Assembly: GCF_039541875.1 (NCBI RefSeq)
Contig: NZ_BAABHB010000004.1
Location: forward strand, 124,001 to 188,000
Length of the DNA: 64,000 nucleotides
Direction: 5' to 3'
Source: Nibrella viscosa
GTDB taxonomy: Bacteria > Bacteroidota > Bacteroidia > Cytophagales > Spirosomataceae
Part shown: in pieces, positions 1-8,701 of the stretch
Layout of the letters: each line of letters begins with the position of its first letter
How positions within the stretch are numbered: the first letter of the stretch is position 1
Position numbers and translations under genes: made by a program
The notes under the pieces: generated by a model
What the model was told of the DNA's origin: nothing
What the model saw: only the letters and a program-made list of their open reading frames with translations
The model's database searches: none

Positions 1-1
1 A

Positions 2-1975
2 AACGAAGGCTACTTTCGGTCAGCGGTCGATGGGCGGCTGGAGGAAATAAAAGGATACCAGGCCAGGGCAATTTACGAAGCGACCGTACAACCCCGGTAC
101 TACATTGATTCCGTAAGGTTTCTGATCGATTCCACCACCATCCGGAAAGAGCTGGTCGCCATTCGCAACCGGTCCTTGCTGAAAGTCGGTAACCCCTACC
201 GGTTTGAGGTTATAAAAGCCGAACAGGAGCGAATCAGTGAAATGCTCCACCGACGAGGATTCTATTATTTCCAGCCTAATTACGTAGCGGTGCTGGTTGA
301 TAGTACGACGGGCGACCACCGGGTTCGGATATATATCGCCCTGAAGCCCGACATGCCGGAAGCGGCCGAAATTCCGTACCAAATCCGGGATATTTACGTG
401 TACCCCAGTTACAGTATACGGGGTGCCGAACGAGATACAAACCAGCGAAATGCTACTGCCTATCAGGGACTGCAGATTGTTGATCCAGGCAATTATTATA
501 AACCGGAGCTGTTTGCCAATGTAATTGGTTTTCGGCCTGGTATGCGCTACAACAGCCGGATTCAGGACCTCACGCTGTCGCGGCTAATCAGTCTGGGTAC
601 GTTTAAGTTTGCCCGAAATCGCTTTGAGCCGTCGTTACAGGGTGACTCGGCCGTGCTGGACGTACACTATTACCTGACGCCCTATCCCAAAAAATCGGTT
701 CGGCTGGAAATTGCCGGCCTGACCAAATCGAACAACCTGGCGGGTTCACAGCTTACGCTGAGCTGGCGTAACCGCAATGCGTTGCGCCGGGCCGAGTTGC
801 TGACCATCAACGGCACGGCCGGTTTTGAGGTGCAGATCGGGGGAGGAGTGCAGCCCGTTACCAACAACCGGCTTGGCCTCGAAGCTAATCTGACCTTCCC
901 CCGGCTGGTGTTGCCGTTCCGGTTTCGTTACGACCGACGGCAGGTGCTGCCTAAAACAAATGTGCAGCTCGGTTACGAATTTATCTCCCGACGAACCCTG
1001 TATAACCTGAACTCGGTTAAAGCGTCGTTTGGCTATATCTGGCGTACAGACTTCCGGCTGGAGCATACCTTTCAGCCGTTTAATATCAACTACGTCAATA
1101 CATTTGGTATTACTGACCGGTTTATCGACCTGCTGCTGGATGCCGACCCGGCTACGTTTCAGCAGTATTTCAATGTGCTGACGGCCCGGCAACTTATCTT
1201 AAGTACAATCTATTCCTTCAACTTCAACTCATCACCCCGCACCGCAGGTGCGTATACCTACCGGCTGAATGTCAATCTGGAGCCGGCCGGTAATCTGGCG
1301 GGCCTGCTAATCCAGAACCGAAATGAGGATGGAAACAAAACAATAGCTGGTGTGCCGTTTGCCCAATTCTTCCGGGCCGATATTGACAACCGCCACTACT
1401 TCCACCTGAATCCCGGCTTAACCTGGGCCAACCGGATTTTTGCGGGAATCGGTATTCCTTATGGTAATACGCCTTACGGCAATGCGCCCCAGCTGCCGTT
1501 TATCCGGCAGTATTTTGCCGGGGGGAGTACCAGTCTGCGGGCGTTTCGGCCCCGGGCGGTTGGTCCTGGTTCGTACTCCCGCACCGCCGGCGGCCAGCGG
1601 ATACTGCTGTTGCAGGATGGTGGCGGTGATGTAAAGCTGGAGTTTGGCACCGAACTGCGACAGCGCCTGACGCAGTATTTGCAGGGGGCCTTGTTTCTGG
1701 ATGTCGGTAATGTCTGGATGTACGCCGACGAAACAACCTACGGACCGGGCTCTAAATTTACCAAAGAGTTTTATAAGCAACTGGCAGTAGGTACCGGCGT
1801 TGGATTGCGCATCGACCTGTCGTTTTTTGTGCTGCGTTTCGACCTGGCTTTCCCCCTGCGCAAGCCCTGGCTCGCCGAAGACCAGCGCTGGGTGTTCGAC
1901 GAAATTGCGCCCGGCAGCCGTGCCTGGCGCCGGGATAACCTGATCCTGAACGTAGCGGTGGGGTATCCGTTCTGA
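2..1975 (+). CDS. BamA/TamA-family outer membrane assembly protein (TamL-like), 5' truncated
   Basis: The frame is open from the first bases, so the gene begins left of the window; 657 residues are visible. They open in POTRA-like repeats (NEGYF at visible residues 1-5, a second unit from RYYIDSV near residue 32, another near 130) and continue into a long beta barrel rich in alternating aromatic residues that ends in Phe, as outer-membrane barrels do. GSTSLRAFRPR (about base 1525) resembles the conserved VRGF loop of Omp85 barrels. By family it inserts or exports proteins at the outer membrane, with the POTRA part in the periplasm. BamA itself is less likely because the POTRA sequences look divergent; the TamA/TamL branch fits better, but this cannot be settled without the N-terminus. 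Confidence 0.85.
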   Translation, partial: NEGYFRSAVDGRLEEIKGYQARAIYEATVQPRYYIDSVRFLIDSTTIRKELVAIRNRSLLKVGNPYRFEVIKAEQERISEMLHRRGFYYFQPNYVAVLVDSTTGDHRVRIYIALKPDMPEAAEIPYQIRDIYVYPSYSIRGAERDTNQRNATAYQGLQIVDPGNYYKPELFANVIGFRPGMRYNSRIQDLTLSRLISLGTFKFARNRFEPSLQGDSAVLDVHYYLTPYPKKSVRLEIAGLTKSNNLAGSQLTLSWRNRNALRRAELLTINGTAGFEVQIGGGVQPVTNNRLGLEANLTFPRLVLPFRFRYDRRQVLPKTNVQLGYEFISRRTLYNLNSVKASFGYIWRTDFRLEHTFQPFNINYVNTFGITDRFIDLLLDADPATFQQYFNVLTARQLILSTIYSFNFNSSPRTAGAYTYRLNVNLEPAGNLAGLLIQNRNEDGNKTIAGVPFAQFFRADIDNRHYFHLNPGLTWANRIFAGIGIPYGNTPYGNAPQLPFIRQYFAGGSTSLRAFRPRAVGPGSYSRTAGGQRILLLQDGGGDVKLEFGTELRQRLTQYLQGALFLDVGNVWMYADETTYGPGSKFTKEFYKQLAVGTGVGLRIDLSFFVLRFDLAFPLRKPWLAEDQRWVFDEIAPGSRAWRRDNLILNVAVGYPF

Positions 1976-1996
1976 GGCATCCTCCCGAAAATAAAC

Positions 1997-2029
1997 GCGG
2001 GGAGCCGGTTCTGGCAACCGGCTCCCCGC
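1997..2029. terminator. Palindrome between convergent genes
   Basis: A perfect 14-base stem (GCGGGGAGCCGGTT and its complement) closes over a 5-base loop, 22 bases past the BamA-like stop and 15 bases past the CHRD gene stop. Read on the minus strand it is followed by a T-rich run, so it suits the CHRD gene best and may serve both. Confidence 0.7.
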
Positions 2030-2043
2030 ATTGGGTTTAAGCC

Positions 2044-2568
2044 CTACTCGACCTGCCCGCGAACTTCGCCACCCGGATACGCTTTGGTGTGAACGTTGAA
2101 ATAGATTTCGCCATTTTGCAAGGCTGTACGCAGACTTTCGAGCGTCATACCGGCTAATGCGCCTTTCAGGCTGGCAGCAGTGAAAGTGCCCTCCGCTATG
2201 ACCCCGTTTGACTTACCGGGAATGCCGGGCATCATAATCAGGTCTACGACAACACCCCCATTTTGCCCGGCCACTGCTTTGTGCAAATGCGCCATGGTAA
2301 TGTCGGTCAGGTTGGAGACGATCAGCTTGAAGTAAACCTCGGTGCCGTCTTTGCTGAATCGTAATAGTCCCTGCCCCTGCGCTTTCGATTCTACCGGTGG
2401 GGTCCGAACCTCCTGGGCAGCGGTCAGGTGGGCCGTAAAATTGTCCTGAACCCCTTTCCGGGCGCTGGCTGCCGGGCTTCCTGAATCAGGAGTGGCACTT
2501 GGCTGCTGGCAGGAGGTAAATAGCGCCGTGCTTAGAGCAAAGCTTAGAAGAAGTACGCCGGCTTTCAT
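2044..2568 (-). CDS. CHRD-domain lipoprotein
   Basis: 174 residues. A lipoprotein signal (hydrophobic stretch ending FTSC, Cys20) precedes a Ser/Pro/Ala-rich linker and one CHRD domain from about residue 45 to the end, with the typical FTAHLTAAQEV start, the AHLHKA histidine segment, and the YFNVHTKAYPGGEVRGQV ending. CHRD domains were first described in chordin; in bacteria they are extracytoplasmic with no firmly assigned reaction. It is a single gene, convergent with the outer-membrane assembly gene, and its own upstream gap to the antiporter gives no operon partner. The family call is firm, the role unknown. Confidence 0.9.
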   Translation of the reverse strand: MKAGVLLLSFALSTALFTSCQQPSATPDSGSPAASARKGVQDNFTAHLTAAQEVRTPPVESKAQGQGLLRFSKDGTEVYFKLIVSNLTDITMAHLHKAVAGQNGGVVVDLIMMPGIPGKSNGVIAEGTFTAASLKGALAGMTLESLRTALQNGEIYFNVHTKAYPGGEVRGQVE

Positions 2569-2684
2569 ACAGATTTGAATTTTAGGGTGAAGAAATAAGA
2601 TGAAATAAGTCTCAAATAATAGTACGTATAAAAAGCCGGTTTGGATGCTTCACCTGAAAAATAGGTATAATCAGCAACTTATGG

Positions 2685-3701
2685 CTAGGGCGTGAGGTTG
2701 GACCGGTACAGCAGGTACATGGTGAAGAAATACGTGATGACCATTAGCAGCGAGCCATAGGCGAGCACAAATCGCTTCTTCTGCGGCCGGAAGATAAGGC
2801 CGGTAACGGCAATGGAGGCCATGATGATGGTGGCTAGGATGGAGACGATATGCACCGACGACGCTTCGGTAAAAATCGACCCTTTGGTGTAGGCAATATC
2901 GTCGATCGCCAGAATACCGATGTTGAACAGGTTACTGCCGAACAGGTTCCCCACGGCAATGTCGAACGCCCCGATCCGGATGGCTGAGATACTGACCACC
3001 ATTTCGGGCAGGGAAGTGGTGGTTGCCAGAAATAAGGTGCCTACAAAGCCTTGTTGCAGGCCTGTAGTCTCGGCCAGGCGCTCGGCAAAGGAGGGGAGAA
3101 AAATGGCCGATACTACTACCAGCAAGGCAAAAAAGATGTAGCGCGTAATAGCCGTTTTCAGCGCAACCGGATGGCTCGTTATCTGCTCGGCTGCGGTCTG
3201 TTCGTGTTGAATATTGGCTTCGTGGCGTTGTACCATCCGAATGGCCATCACATAAATGGTCAGCGAGAGCAGACTGCCGATGCTGACCCAGCCCAGTGTA
3301 GGGATGTGCTCCTGATAGAGCAGCGAAAAACCCGTGGAGCCAACCAGGATAATACTCAGCGCAGCCGCCAGCGCGTGGTTGACGCTCACCTTGCTGACGG
3401 CCGGTATCTTATCCCGGATAAACAAATCCATCAGGGCCAGAATCAGCATGTTAAATACGCAACTGCCGTACACATCACCCAGCGCCAGGTCGGGTGCCCC
3501 TACGTAAATAACCGAACTCAGGCCGGTAATCAGCTCGGGCAGTGAGGTAACGGCGGCCATCAGAATAAGCCCAAACCAGGCTCCGCCCAGGCCCGTCTGT
3601 TCGGCAATGATGTCGCCGTAGTAAGAAAGCCGCGAACCGGCAAAAACGATGATTACGGAGCAGAATAAGAAACCGCCGATGACTTCCGTTAATTCAAGCA
3701 T
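2685..3701 (-). CDS. Sodium/calcium antiporter (CaCA family)
   Basis: 338 residues, mostly hydrophobic, made of two homologous halves. Each half has the alpha-repeat signature: SLPELITGLSSVIYVGAPD followed by GSCVFN in the first half, and SLPEMVVSISAIRIGAFD followed by GSNLFN in the second. The two acidic Glu residues in the SLPE motifs are the expected ion ligands. A His/Glu-containing cytoplasmic loop (QRHEANIQHEQTAAEQ) lies between the halves. By family it exchanges cytoplasmic Ca2+ for Na+ or H+ across the inner membrane. Length is normal for the YrbG-like branch. It stands alone between the CHRD gene and the divergent sensor kinase. Confidence 0.92.
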   Translation of the reverse strand: MLELTEVIGGFLFCSVIIVFAGSRLSYYGDIIAEQTGLGGAWFGLILMAAVTSLPELITGLSSVIYVGAPDLALGDVYGSCVFNMLILALMDLFIRDKIPAVSKVSVNHALAAALSIILVGSTGFSLLYQEHIPTLGWVSIGSLLSLTIYVMAIRMVQRHEANIQHEQTAAEQITSHPVALKTAITRYIFFALLVVVSAIFLPSFAERLAETTGLQQGFVGTLFLATTTSLPEMVVSISAIRIGAFDIAVGNLFGSNLFNIGILAIDDIAYTKGSIFTEASSVHIVSILATIIMASIAVTGLIFRPQKKRFVLAYGSLLMVITYFFTMYLLYRSNLTP

Positions 3702-3833
3702 GGTGGTGGGGGTTAAGTCTGGCCGCTAAACTAAGCAAATCACATCTTTATGCGACCCTGATGCCGTTGTCTTTTTAGCCACCGATGGCCACTTTTGCAG
3801 CAATACCGGCGGGCAGCTTAACGCCGGGTGTTG

Positions 3834-3841
3834 TATCTTTG
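3834..3841 (+). promoter_or_regulatory. TAnnTTTG box directly before the sensor kinase start
   Basis: TATCTTTG matches the Bacteroidota -7 consensus exactly and ends three bases before the ATG at 3845. I see no clear TTG at the -33 position, so the call is tentative. Confidence 0.35.
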
Positions 3842-3844
3842 AGT

Positions 3845-6800
3845 ATGAACCGAATAAAACAGACGGTCAGGCGGGCAATGGGTAGCGGCATTTGGCTGGC
3901 GCTGATCGTGGGCTTTCTGTTCCCGACAGGGCCGGCGGGTGCTCAGGTGACGGATATATCGTTTCTGCACTACACCACCGATCAGGGCCTGTCGAACGAT
4001 GAGGTAAAATGTATCCTGAAAGACCGGCGGGGCTTTATGTGGTTCGGTACCGTCAACGGCCTGAACCGGTTCGACGGCCAGCGGTTTAAAGTCTACCGCC
4101 GGGCCGGTAAGCAGAAAGACTTACCGGGTAATTACATCATCGGGCTGACCCTGGACCCCGACGGCATAATCTGGGTGGCCACCAACCTGGGACTCTGTCG
4201 GCTGGACCCCGACCGCGAAGCGTTCCGGCAGATCGTGATCCCTCCGAACCGGGATCAGATCGGCGACAACGATGTGGTGTATCCCCTGATCCTCGACAAA
4301 GAAGGCTACGGCTGGTTTTCCGGCGTCGATCAGCTATACCGCATCGACCGGAAAACGCTGCAACTGACTGTGTACCCCCTGCCGCAGAACGCCCATTCGC
4401 AATCGGTACGGCTCTACATCGATCGCCGGAATACGTTCTGGGTGTTTACGGAGGGGGTTATTTACCGGTTCGATCCGGCCCGGCGGCAATACACCTACGT
4501 GCTGGGCCGAGACAGCCGGCACCCGCAATCAGATCTGCAGGCTATTAACCTGTTTGAAGACAGCCGGCAGCAGCTTTGGCTCTTCACCCTGGGCCGGGGT
4601 CTGCTGCGGTATGAGCCGGCGCACGACCGGTTTACCGATGTGCCCGACAAGCTGACCAATATCCATTCGCTCTGCGAAGACCGCACACCCGACGGTCGGC
4701 CGTTCTTCTGGGGTGGAGGGGGCGAAACGGGCTTGTTCAGCCTTGATCCGGTTACGCTGCAATATACCGTGGTCAGGCCGGAGCCCCGCGATCCGTTATC
4801 GCACAACGGCTCACCGGTAGCGGTATTTTACCGCGACGAGCAAACCGGGGTAATCTGGATGGGTACCGAGTGGGGCATTGAAAAACTTGACCCGTATGCC
4901 CTGAAAGTAAAGCGTAAGTGGTTGCCCATCCCGGCCCAGGGTGGCCGGACCGAACGGGTCCGCTTTGTGAGCCAGGACCGGCTGAACCCGGATCTGTACT
5001 GGATCGGGACCCGGCAGGAGGGGCTCTGGAAATGGAACCGCCGACTGGATACCTTCACCCGGATCATGGATAAACGGGGGCTGCTGAAGCAGGGGTTCTT
5101 TCGTATGGTACAGGATAAGCGGGGCATCATCTGGCTGTCGATGCCTTATAACCTGGTCCAATACGACCCCCAACACAATACCTGGCTGTACAAGGACGAC
5201 TGGGCTCCAAAGGCAGAGCAGAAAAACCTGAACGACGTATTCGACCTGGCCATCGACCGCACCGGTCAGATCTGGTTTTCATCGGCTGGTCAGGTGTATT
5301 CGGTCAACCCGGCTACGGGACAACTGCGGCCCCGACCGCTTCCGGAATCAGTTAATAACGAAAACGCCCCCCGGATCTATGAGTTCTGCGACGACTCTCA
5401 GGGCCGTATGTGGGTCTATACCGTAGCCGGGCTGTTCCGCTATGAGGCACAACGTACCGAGGCCGTGCGGATACCGCTGCGTCTGGCCGATACCTCGCTC
5501 CGGTTCTCCGACCGGATCTTCATTACGTTTTCTGTCGATTCCAGAGACCGGCTCTGGATCGGCAACATTGGTTTTCTGGCGCAGGCGGACACCACGGGCC
5601 GGGTAACAAAGACCTACAATTCTGACAACGGCCTGATGGCCGATCATGTGCTGGCCATGAAAGAAGACAAAGCCGGACAACTCTGGCTGGCAACAGACAC
5701 GTATCTGCACCGGCTGAATCCGGAAACCGGCGAATTTCAGTACTTCCAGAAAGACAACGGTCTGTTCTCCAACTTCATTATCAGCAACAGCGTCAACACC
5801 ATGAGCCGGAACGCCCAGGGCGAACTGTTTATTGGCTTTATCAATGCCTTTAACTATTTTGACCCGCTGCGTCTGGCCCGTAATACGGTGCCTCCGCCTG
5901 TTGCCGTCACCTCGGTCCTGGTGAATAACCAGCCACGAACGCTGGATGATAGCCGGCTGATTGCACTGCATCCCGGTGATAACTCCCTGTCGGTAGAGTT
6001 TGCGGCCCTGAATTATAGCCAGCCCGAAAAAAATCAGTATGCCTATCAGTTGGTGGGTTTTGATAAAGGCTGGGTCAATACCAGCGCCCGCACGGCTACA
6101 TACACAAACCTGGAACCGGGCAATTATACGCTTCGGATCAAAGCCGCCAACAACGATGGGGTCTGGAACCAGGAAGGCCTCGAACTGGGAGTGCGGGTGA
6201 TACCTGCCTATTACCAGACGTGGTGGTTCCAGCTGCTGTGCGTGCTGGTGGTGACTGCCGCCGGATATGCCGTTTACCGCAACCGCGAAGCGCAGCGCCA
6301 AAAGCTGGAAGGTATCCGCAACCGCATCGCCACCGACCTGCACGATGATATGGGCTCTACGCTCAGCAGCATCCGGATTTTCAGCGATGTGGTGCAGCAG
6401 CAGATTCAGCCCGTCCGGCCCGAAGCCGTGCCCATTCTGCAGCGCATCAGCACCAGCGCCACCACGCTCTCCGAGTCGATGCAGGATATTATCTGGACCA
6501 TTCAGACCAAATACGACAGCCTGGAAGATGTGGTCACCCGGATGCGGGAGTTCGGGCTGAAAATGGCCGAAGCCAGAGATATCCGGTTTATGATGGACGT
6601 ATCCGACAAATTCCACTCGACCCGGCTGAACGTAGAGCAGCGTCGGAATCTGTACCTGATCTTCAAGGAGAGTCTGAACAATGCTGTCAAATATGCCGAT
6701 TGCACCACCATTAACGTATTCCTGACTGTAGTGGGCAAGCACCTGAAACTGGTGATCGAAGACAACGGCCGGGGCTTCGACCCCAAAACGGTTCGCCAGG

Positions 6801-6910
6801 GCAACGGCCTGCAAAACCTCCAGAAACGCGCCAACGAAATCAAAGGGCAACTCACGCTTCAAGCGGCCCCCGGTGCGGGCACACGCATTGAATTGTTAAC
6901 CCGAGTCTGA
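3845..6910 (+). CDS. Hybrid-free sensor histidine kinase with periplasmic two-component propellers
   Basis: 1021 residues from the ATG at 3845; the frame is open further upstream, but this start gives a good signal peptide ending GPAGAQ. About a dozen propeller repeats of the WxG/T..GL.R.D type follow (for example WFGTVNGLNRFDG, IWVATNLGLCRLDPD, WMGTEWGIEKLDP), then a Y_Y_Y domain (YQLVGFDKGWVNTS, LEPGNYTLRIKAANNDGVW), one membrane helix near 793-811, a HisKA_3 domain with the phospho-acceptor His833 in DLHDDMGST, and a HATPase domain with NNAVKYA and VIEDNGRGFD. It senses an extracellular signal, often a glycan in related Bacteroidota proteins, and phosphorylates a separate regulator. Twelve bases downstream is its likely partner. 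It has no receiver or AraC domain, unlike one-piece hybrid sensors. Confidence 0.95.
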   Translation: MNRIKQTVRRAMGSGIWLALIVGFLFPTGPAGAQVTDISFLHYTTDQGLSNDEVKCILKDRRGFMWFGTVNGLNRFDGQRFKVYRRAGKQKDLPGNYIIGLTLDPDGIIWVATNLGLCRLDPDREAFRQIVIPPNRDQIGDNDVVYPLILDKEGYGWFSGVDQLYRIDRKTLQLTVYPLPQNAHSQSVRLYIDRRNTFWVFTEGVIYRFDPARRQYTYVLGRDSRHPQSDLQAINLFEDSRQQLWLFTLGRGLLRYEPAHDRFTDVPDKLTNIHSLCEDRTPDGRPFFWGGGGETGLFSLDPVTLQYTVVRPEPRDPLSHNGSPVAVFYRDEQTGVIWMGTEWGIEKLDPYALKVKRKWLPIPAQGGRTERVRFVSQDRLNPDLYWIGTRQEGLWKWNRRLDTFTRIMDKRGLLKQGFFRMVQDKRGIIWLSMPYNLVQYDPQHNTWLYKDDWAPKAEQKNLNDVFDLAIDRTGQIWFSSAGQVYSVNPATGQLRPRPLPESVNNENAPRIYEFCDDSQGRMWVYTVAGLFRYEAQRTEAVRIPLRLADTSLRFSDRIFITFSVDSRDRLWIGNIGFLAQADTTGRVTKTYNSDNGLMADHVLAMKEDKAGQLWLATDTYLHRLNPETGEFQYFQKDNGLFSNFIISNSVNTMSRNAQGELFIGFINAFNYFDPLRLARNTVPPPVAVTSVLVNNQPRTLDDSRLIALHPGDNSLSVEFAALNYSQPEKNQYAYQLVGFDKGWVNTSARTATYTNLEPGNYTLRIKAANNDGVWNQEGLELGVRVIPAYYQTWWFQLLCVLVVTAAGYAVYRNREAQRQKLEGIRNRIATDLHDDMGSTLSSIRIFSDVVQQQIQPVRPEAVPILQRISTSATTLSESMQDIIWTIQTKYDSLEDVVTRMREFGLKMAEARDIRFMMDVSDKFHSTRLNVEQRRNLYLIFKESLNNAVKYADCTTINVFLTVVGKHLKLVIEDNGRGFDPKTVRQGNGLQNLQKRANEIKGQLTLQAAPGAGTRIELLTRV

Positions 6911-6922
6911 TTACTCAAGACA

Positions 6923-7555
6923 ATGATTAAAGTTGTTTACTACGAAGATAACCGAAACCTGCGCGAGGGCATCACTTTTCTGTTGCAGGCCACCCCGCAG
7001 CTTGAACTGGTAGGTGCTTTTGCCGATTGCCGCAACATTCAGGAAGAGATCCGGACGCTGCAACCCGATGTGGTGCTAATGGACATTGACCTGCCCGGTA
7101 TGAGCGGTATCGAAGCCGTGCCGGTGGTAAAAGCCATTGCTCCGCAAACGCAGGTGATGATGCTGACGGTGTTTGACAATGAAGAAAAGATCTTTCAGGC
7201 CATCCGCAACGGAGCCAGCGGCTACCTGCTGAAACATACGCCCCCGTCGGAGATTGTCGAAGCTATTTTTGACGTGCATAAAGGCGGCTCGCCCATGACG
7301 GCCAACGTTGCCCGCAAAGTGCTCCAATTCTTTCAGCAGCAGCGCTCGGCCAAAACCGAAGACTACAACCTCTCCGCCCGGGAACTCGACATTATTAAGG
7401 GGCTGGTATCCGGCTACAGCTACAAGCTCATTGCCGACGAACTGCACATCAGCATCGACACCGTCCGGTCGCACATCCGGCATATCTACGACAAACTCCA
7501 CGTCAACTCCAAAACCGAAGCCATCCTGAAAGCCATGAAAGAAGGGCTGGTTTAG
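6923..7555 (+). CDS. LuxR/NarL-type response regulator
   Basis: 210 residues. The N-terminal receiver domain carries the acidic pocket (YYEDN) and the phospho-acceptor Asp54 in VVLMDIDLPG, with Thr in MLTVFD and Lys in LLKHTPP. The C-terminal LuxR helix-turn-helix spans about 145-205 (LSARELDIIKGLVSGYSYKLIA, then DTVRSHIRHIYDKL); its ends fit the family. It follows the sensor kinase by 12 bases and is almost surely its cognate output regulator. Target genes cannot be read from the sequence. Confidence 0.95.
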   Translation: MIKVVYYEDNRNLREGITFLLQATPQLELVGAFADCRNIQEEIRTLQPDVVLMDIDLPGMSGIEAVPVVKAIAPQTQVMMLTVFDNEEKIFQAIRNGASGYLLKHTPPSEIVEAIFDVHKGGSPMTANVARKVLQFFQQQRSAKTEDYNLSARELDIIKGLVSGYSYKLIADELHISIDTVRSHIRHIYDKLHVNSKTEAILKAMKEGLV

Positions 7556-7569
7556 CAGTAGGGGAAGAG

Positions 7570-7805
7570 GGCAGTAGACAGTAGGCAGAAGTGCTGCCGC
7601 AGTTTCTCTGTGGTACGCTCCGTAGGAGCCGACGGTTTATAGAAAACCTGTTCGTGGGCGTCCCCACTGTGCTGTAGGCACAAGCCATTCAAGGCTGGCC
7701 TCTACGAGGCAGTTATACATAACACAGAACCGCAGATACTTTAAACCGCTTGTCCTTACAGGACAGTAACTTCTCACAACCTGTCTGCTTCAATCTGCCC
7801 ACTGC
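7570..7805. repeat. Gene-free stretch with an array of short hairpins
   Basis: The 485 bases between the regulator and the dehydrogenase hold no gene. Four small hairpins have GTA or TAC at the loop: 7617-7629 (GCTCC-GTA-GGAGC), 7670-7681 (GTGC and GCAC stems around TGTAG), 7698-7710 (GCCTC-TAC-GAGGC), 7751-7765 (TGTCCT-TAC-AGGACA). A fifth at 7654-7667 has GTGGG/CCCAC arms. The array is flanked by degenerate inverted words (GGCAGTAGACAGTAGGCAG at 7570-7588 and a related complement near 7781-7805). It resembles dispersed intergenic repeats of Bacteroidota rather than a terminator. Confidence 0.7.
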
Positions 7806-8040
7806 TTCCTGGGGTTTCCCCTAAACCCAACCGTATTTCCCCTAAAATTCATACTTTTCCTGCCTATCAATCGTTGAACAGGTGGCAAAAAGCGACTATT
7901 TTTATAATGGTTTTAACAAAAAGGCGGAACTTTACACGGTGAAATCAGGCTTTTAGTCTTGTAAGTTGACAGACTATACGTTTCCTGCCGTTTCCGACTA
8001 ATTTGAAAAATACAACATACCCCATAATCCCTATCGTATT

Positions 8041-8583
8041 TTGGAAAGACGAGTAGCCCTCAAAAACATGGCGGTCGCCCTCGGCGGTCTGATGAGTCTG
8101 CCGGCCTGGGCCGACGGCTGGAATAAGGCCTCGGTAGCATCGCTTCCCCCTTTTCTTACACCGGCTCAGGACGCCCTCCTGGCCGACATTGTCGAGACGA
8201 TCATTCCCGCCACCGATACACCGGGTGCTAAAGCGCTCGGCGTTCACTCCTTTATTCAGAAAATGGTGGCCGACTGCTACGAGAAATCCGTGCAGGATAA
8301 CGTCACAAAAGGCCTGGCCACCGTAGAGAGCCTGGCGAAACAAACCGCGGGAAAACCATTTGGCTCGTTGGACGAAACTCAGCGAATTGCCTTGTTGAAG
8401 CAACTGGAGCAGGCTATCGATGCCGACCAGAAAAGCTTTTACCGCCTGGTTAAAAGCTTGACCATTCAAGGCTACATGACCTCAGAATATGTCATGACCA
8501 ACATCACCAAATACGAAATGGTACCCGGCCGCTACCACGGCTGCGTGCCGGTGGCTGCTAAGGCGTTAACGGATAAAAAATAG
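8041..8583 (+). CDS. Gluconate 2-dehydrogenase subunit 3 family protein (dehydrogenase small subunit)
   Basis: 180 residues from a TTG start (no ATG fits). The N-terminus has an Arg pair followed by a hydrophobic run ending LPAWA, so it looks exported, possibly by the Tat route with its partner. The remaining helical part matches the small-subunit family (LTPAQDALLADIVETIIPATDTPGA, and the C-terminal TSEYVMTN...YEMVPGRYHGCVPV). In known members the small subunit helps fold and export the GMC flavoprotein subunit. Here that subunit begins 118 bases downstream, after a repeat element, so the two probably form one enzyme. A cytochrome c subunit is not present nearby. Confidence 0.88.
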   Translation: MERRVALKNMAVALGGLMSLPAWADGWNKASVASLPPFLTPAQDALLADIVETIIPATDTPGAKALGVHSFIQKMVADCYEKSVQDNVTKGLATVESLAKQTAGKPFGSLDETQRIALLKQLEQAIDADQKSFYRLVKSLTIQGYMTSEYVMTNITKYEMVPGRYHGCVPVAAKALTDKK

Positions 8584-8588
8584 TCTGA

Positions 8589-8684
8589 AGTTTGTAGTCT
8601 GAATGGGGCCGCTCGGCGGTCTGAAGTTAAACGTGCGCCAGCTCAACTACAGACTACCGGCCGGCCCCGTTCAGACTTCAAACT
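8589..8684. repeat. Imperfect long inverted repeat between dehydrogenase subunits
   Basis: Arms 8589-8611 and 8662-8684 are complementary over 23 bases with two mismatches, and an inner pair (GTCTGAAGTT / AACTACAGAC) nests inside. The arms are built from GTTTGAAGTCTGA-like words that recur in other gaps of this window (28251-28325 and 39991-40038). It could fold in the mRNA between the two subunits. Confidence 0.75.
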
Positions 8685-8701
8685 TCAAACCCTTCAAAAG
8701 A

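Noticed and set aside
3785..3844. An upstream ATG for the sensor kinase
   Set aside because: It would add 20 residues ahead of a good signal peptide and run over the TATCTTTG box.
5348..6862. A 504-codon open frame on the minus strand inside the sensor kinase gene
   Set aside because: It is fully antisense to a gene with clear domains; the frame stays open because of GC-rich codon use, and its product has no recognisable motif.
7570..7805. CRISPR array
   Set aside because: There is no repeated unit of constant sequence with spacers, only different small hairpins, and no cas genes are present in the window.
8603..8701. An upstream start for the GMC gene
   Set aside because: The added codons come from the inverted repeat; the usual family start is at 8702.
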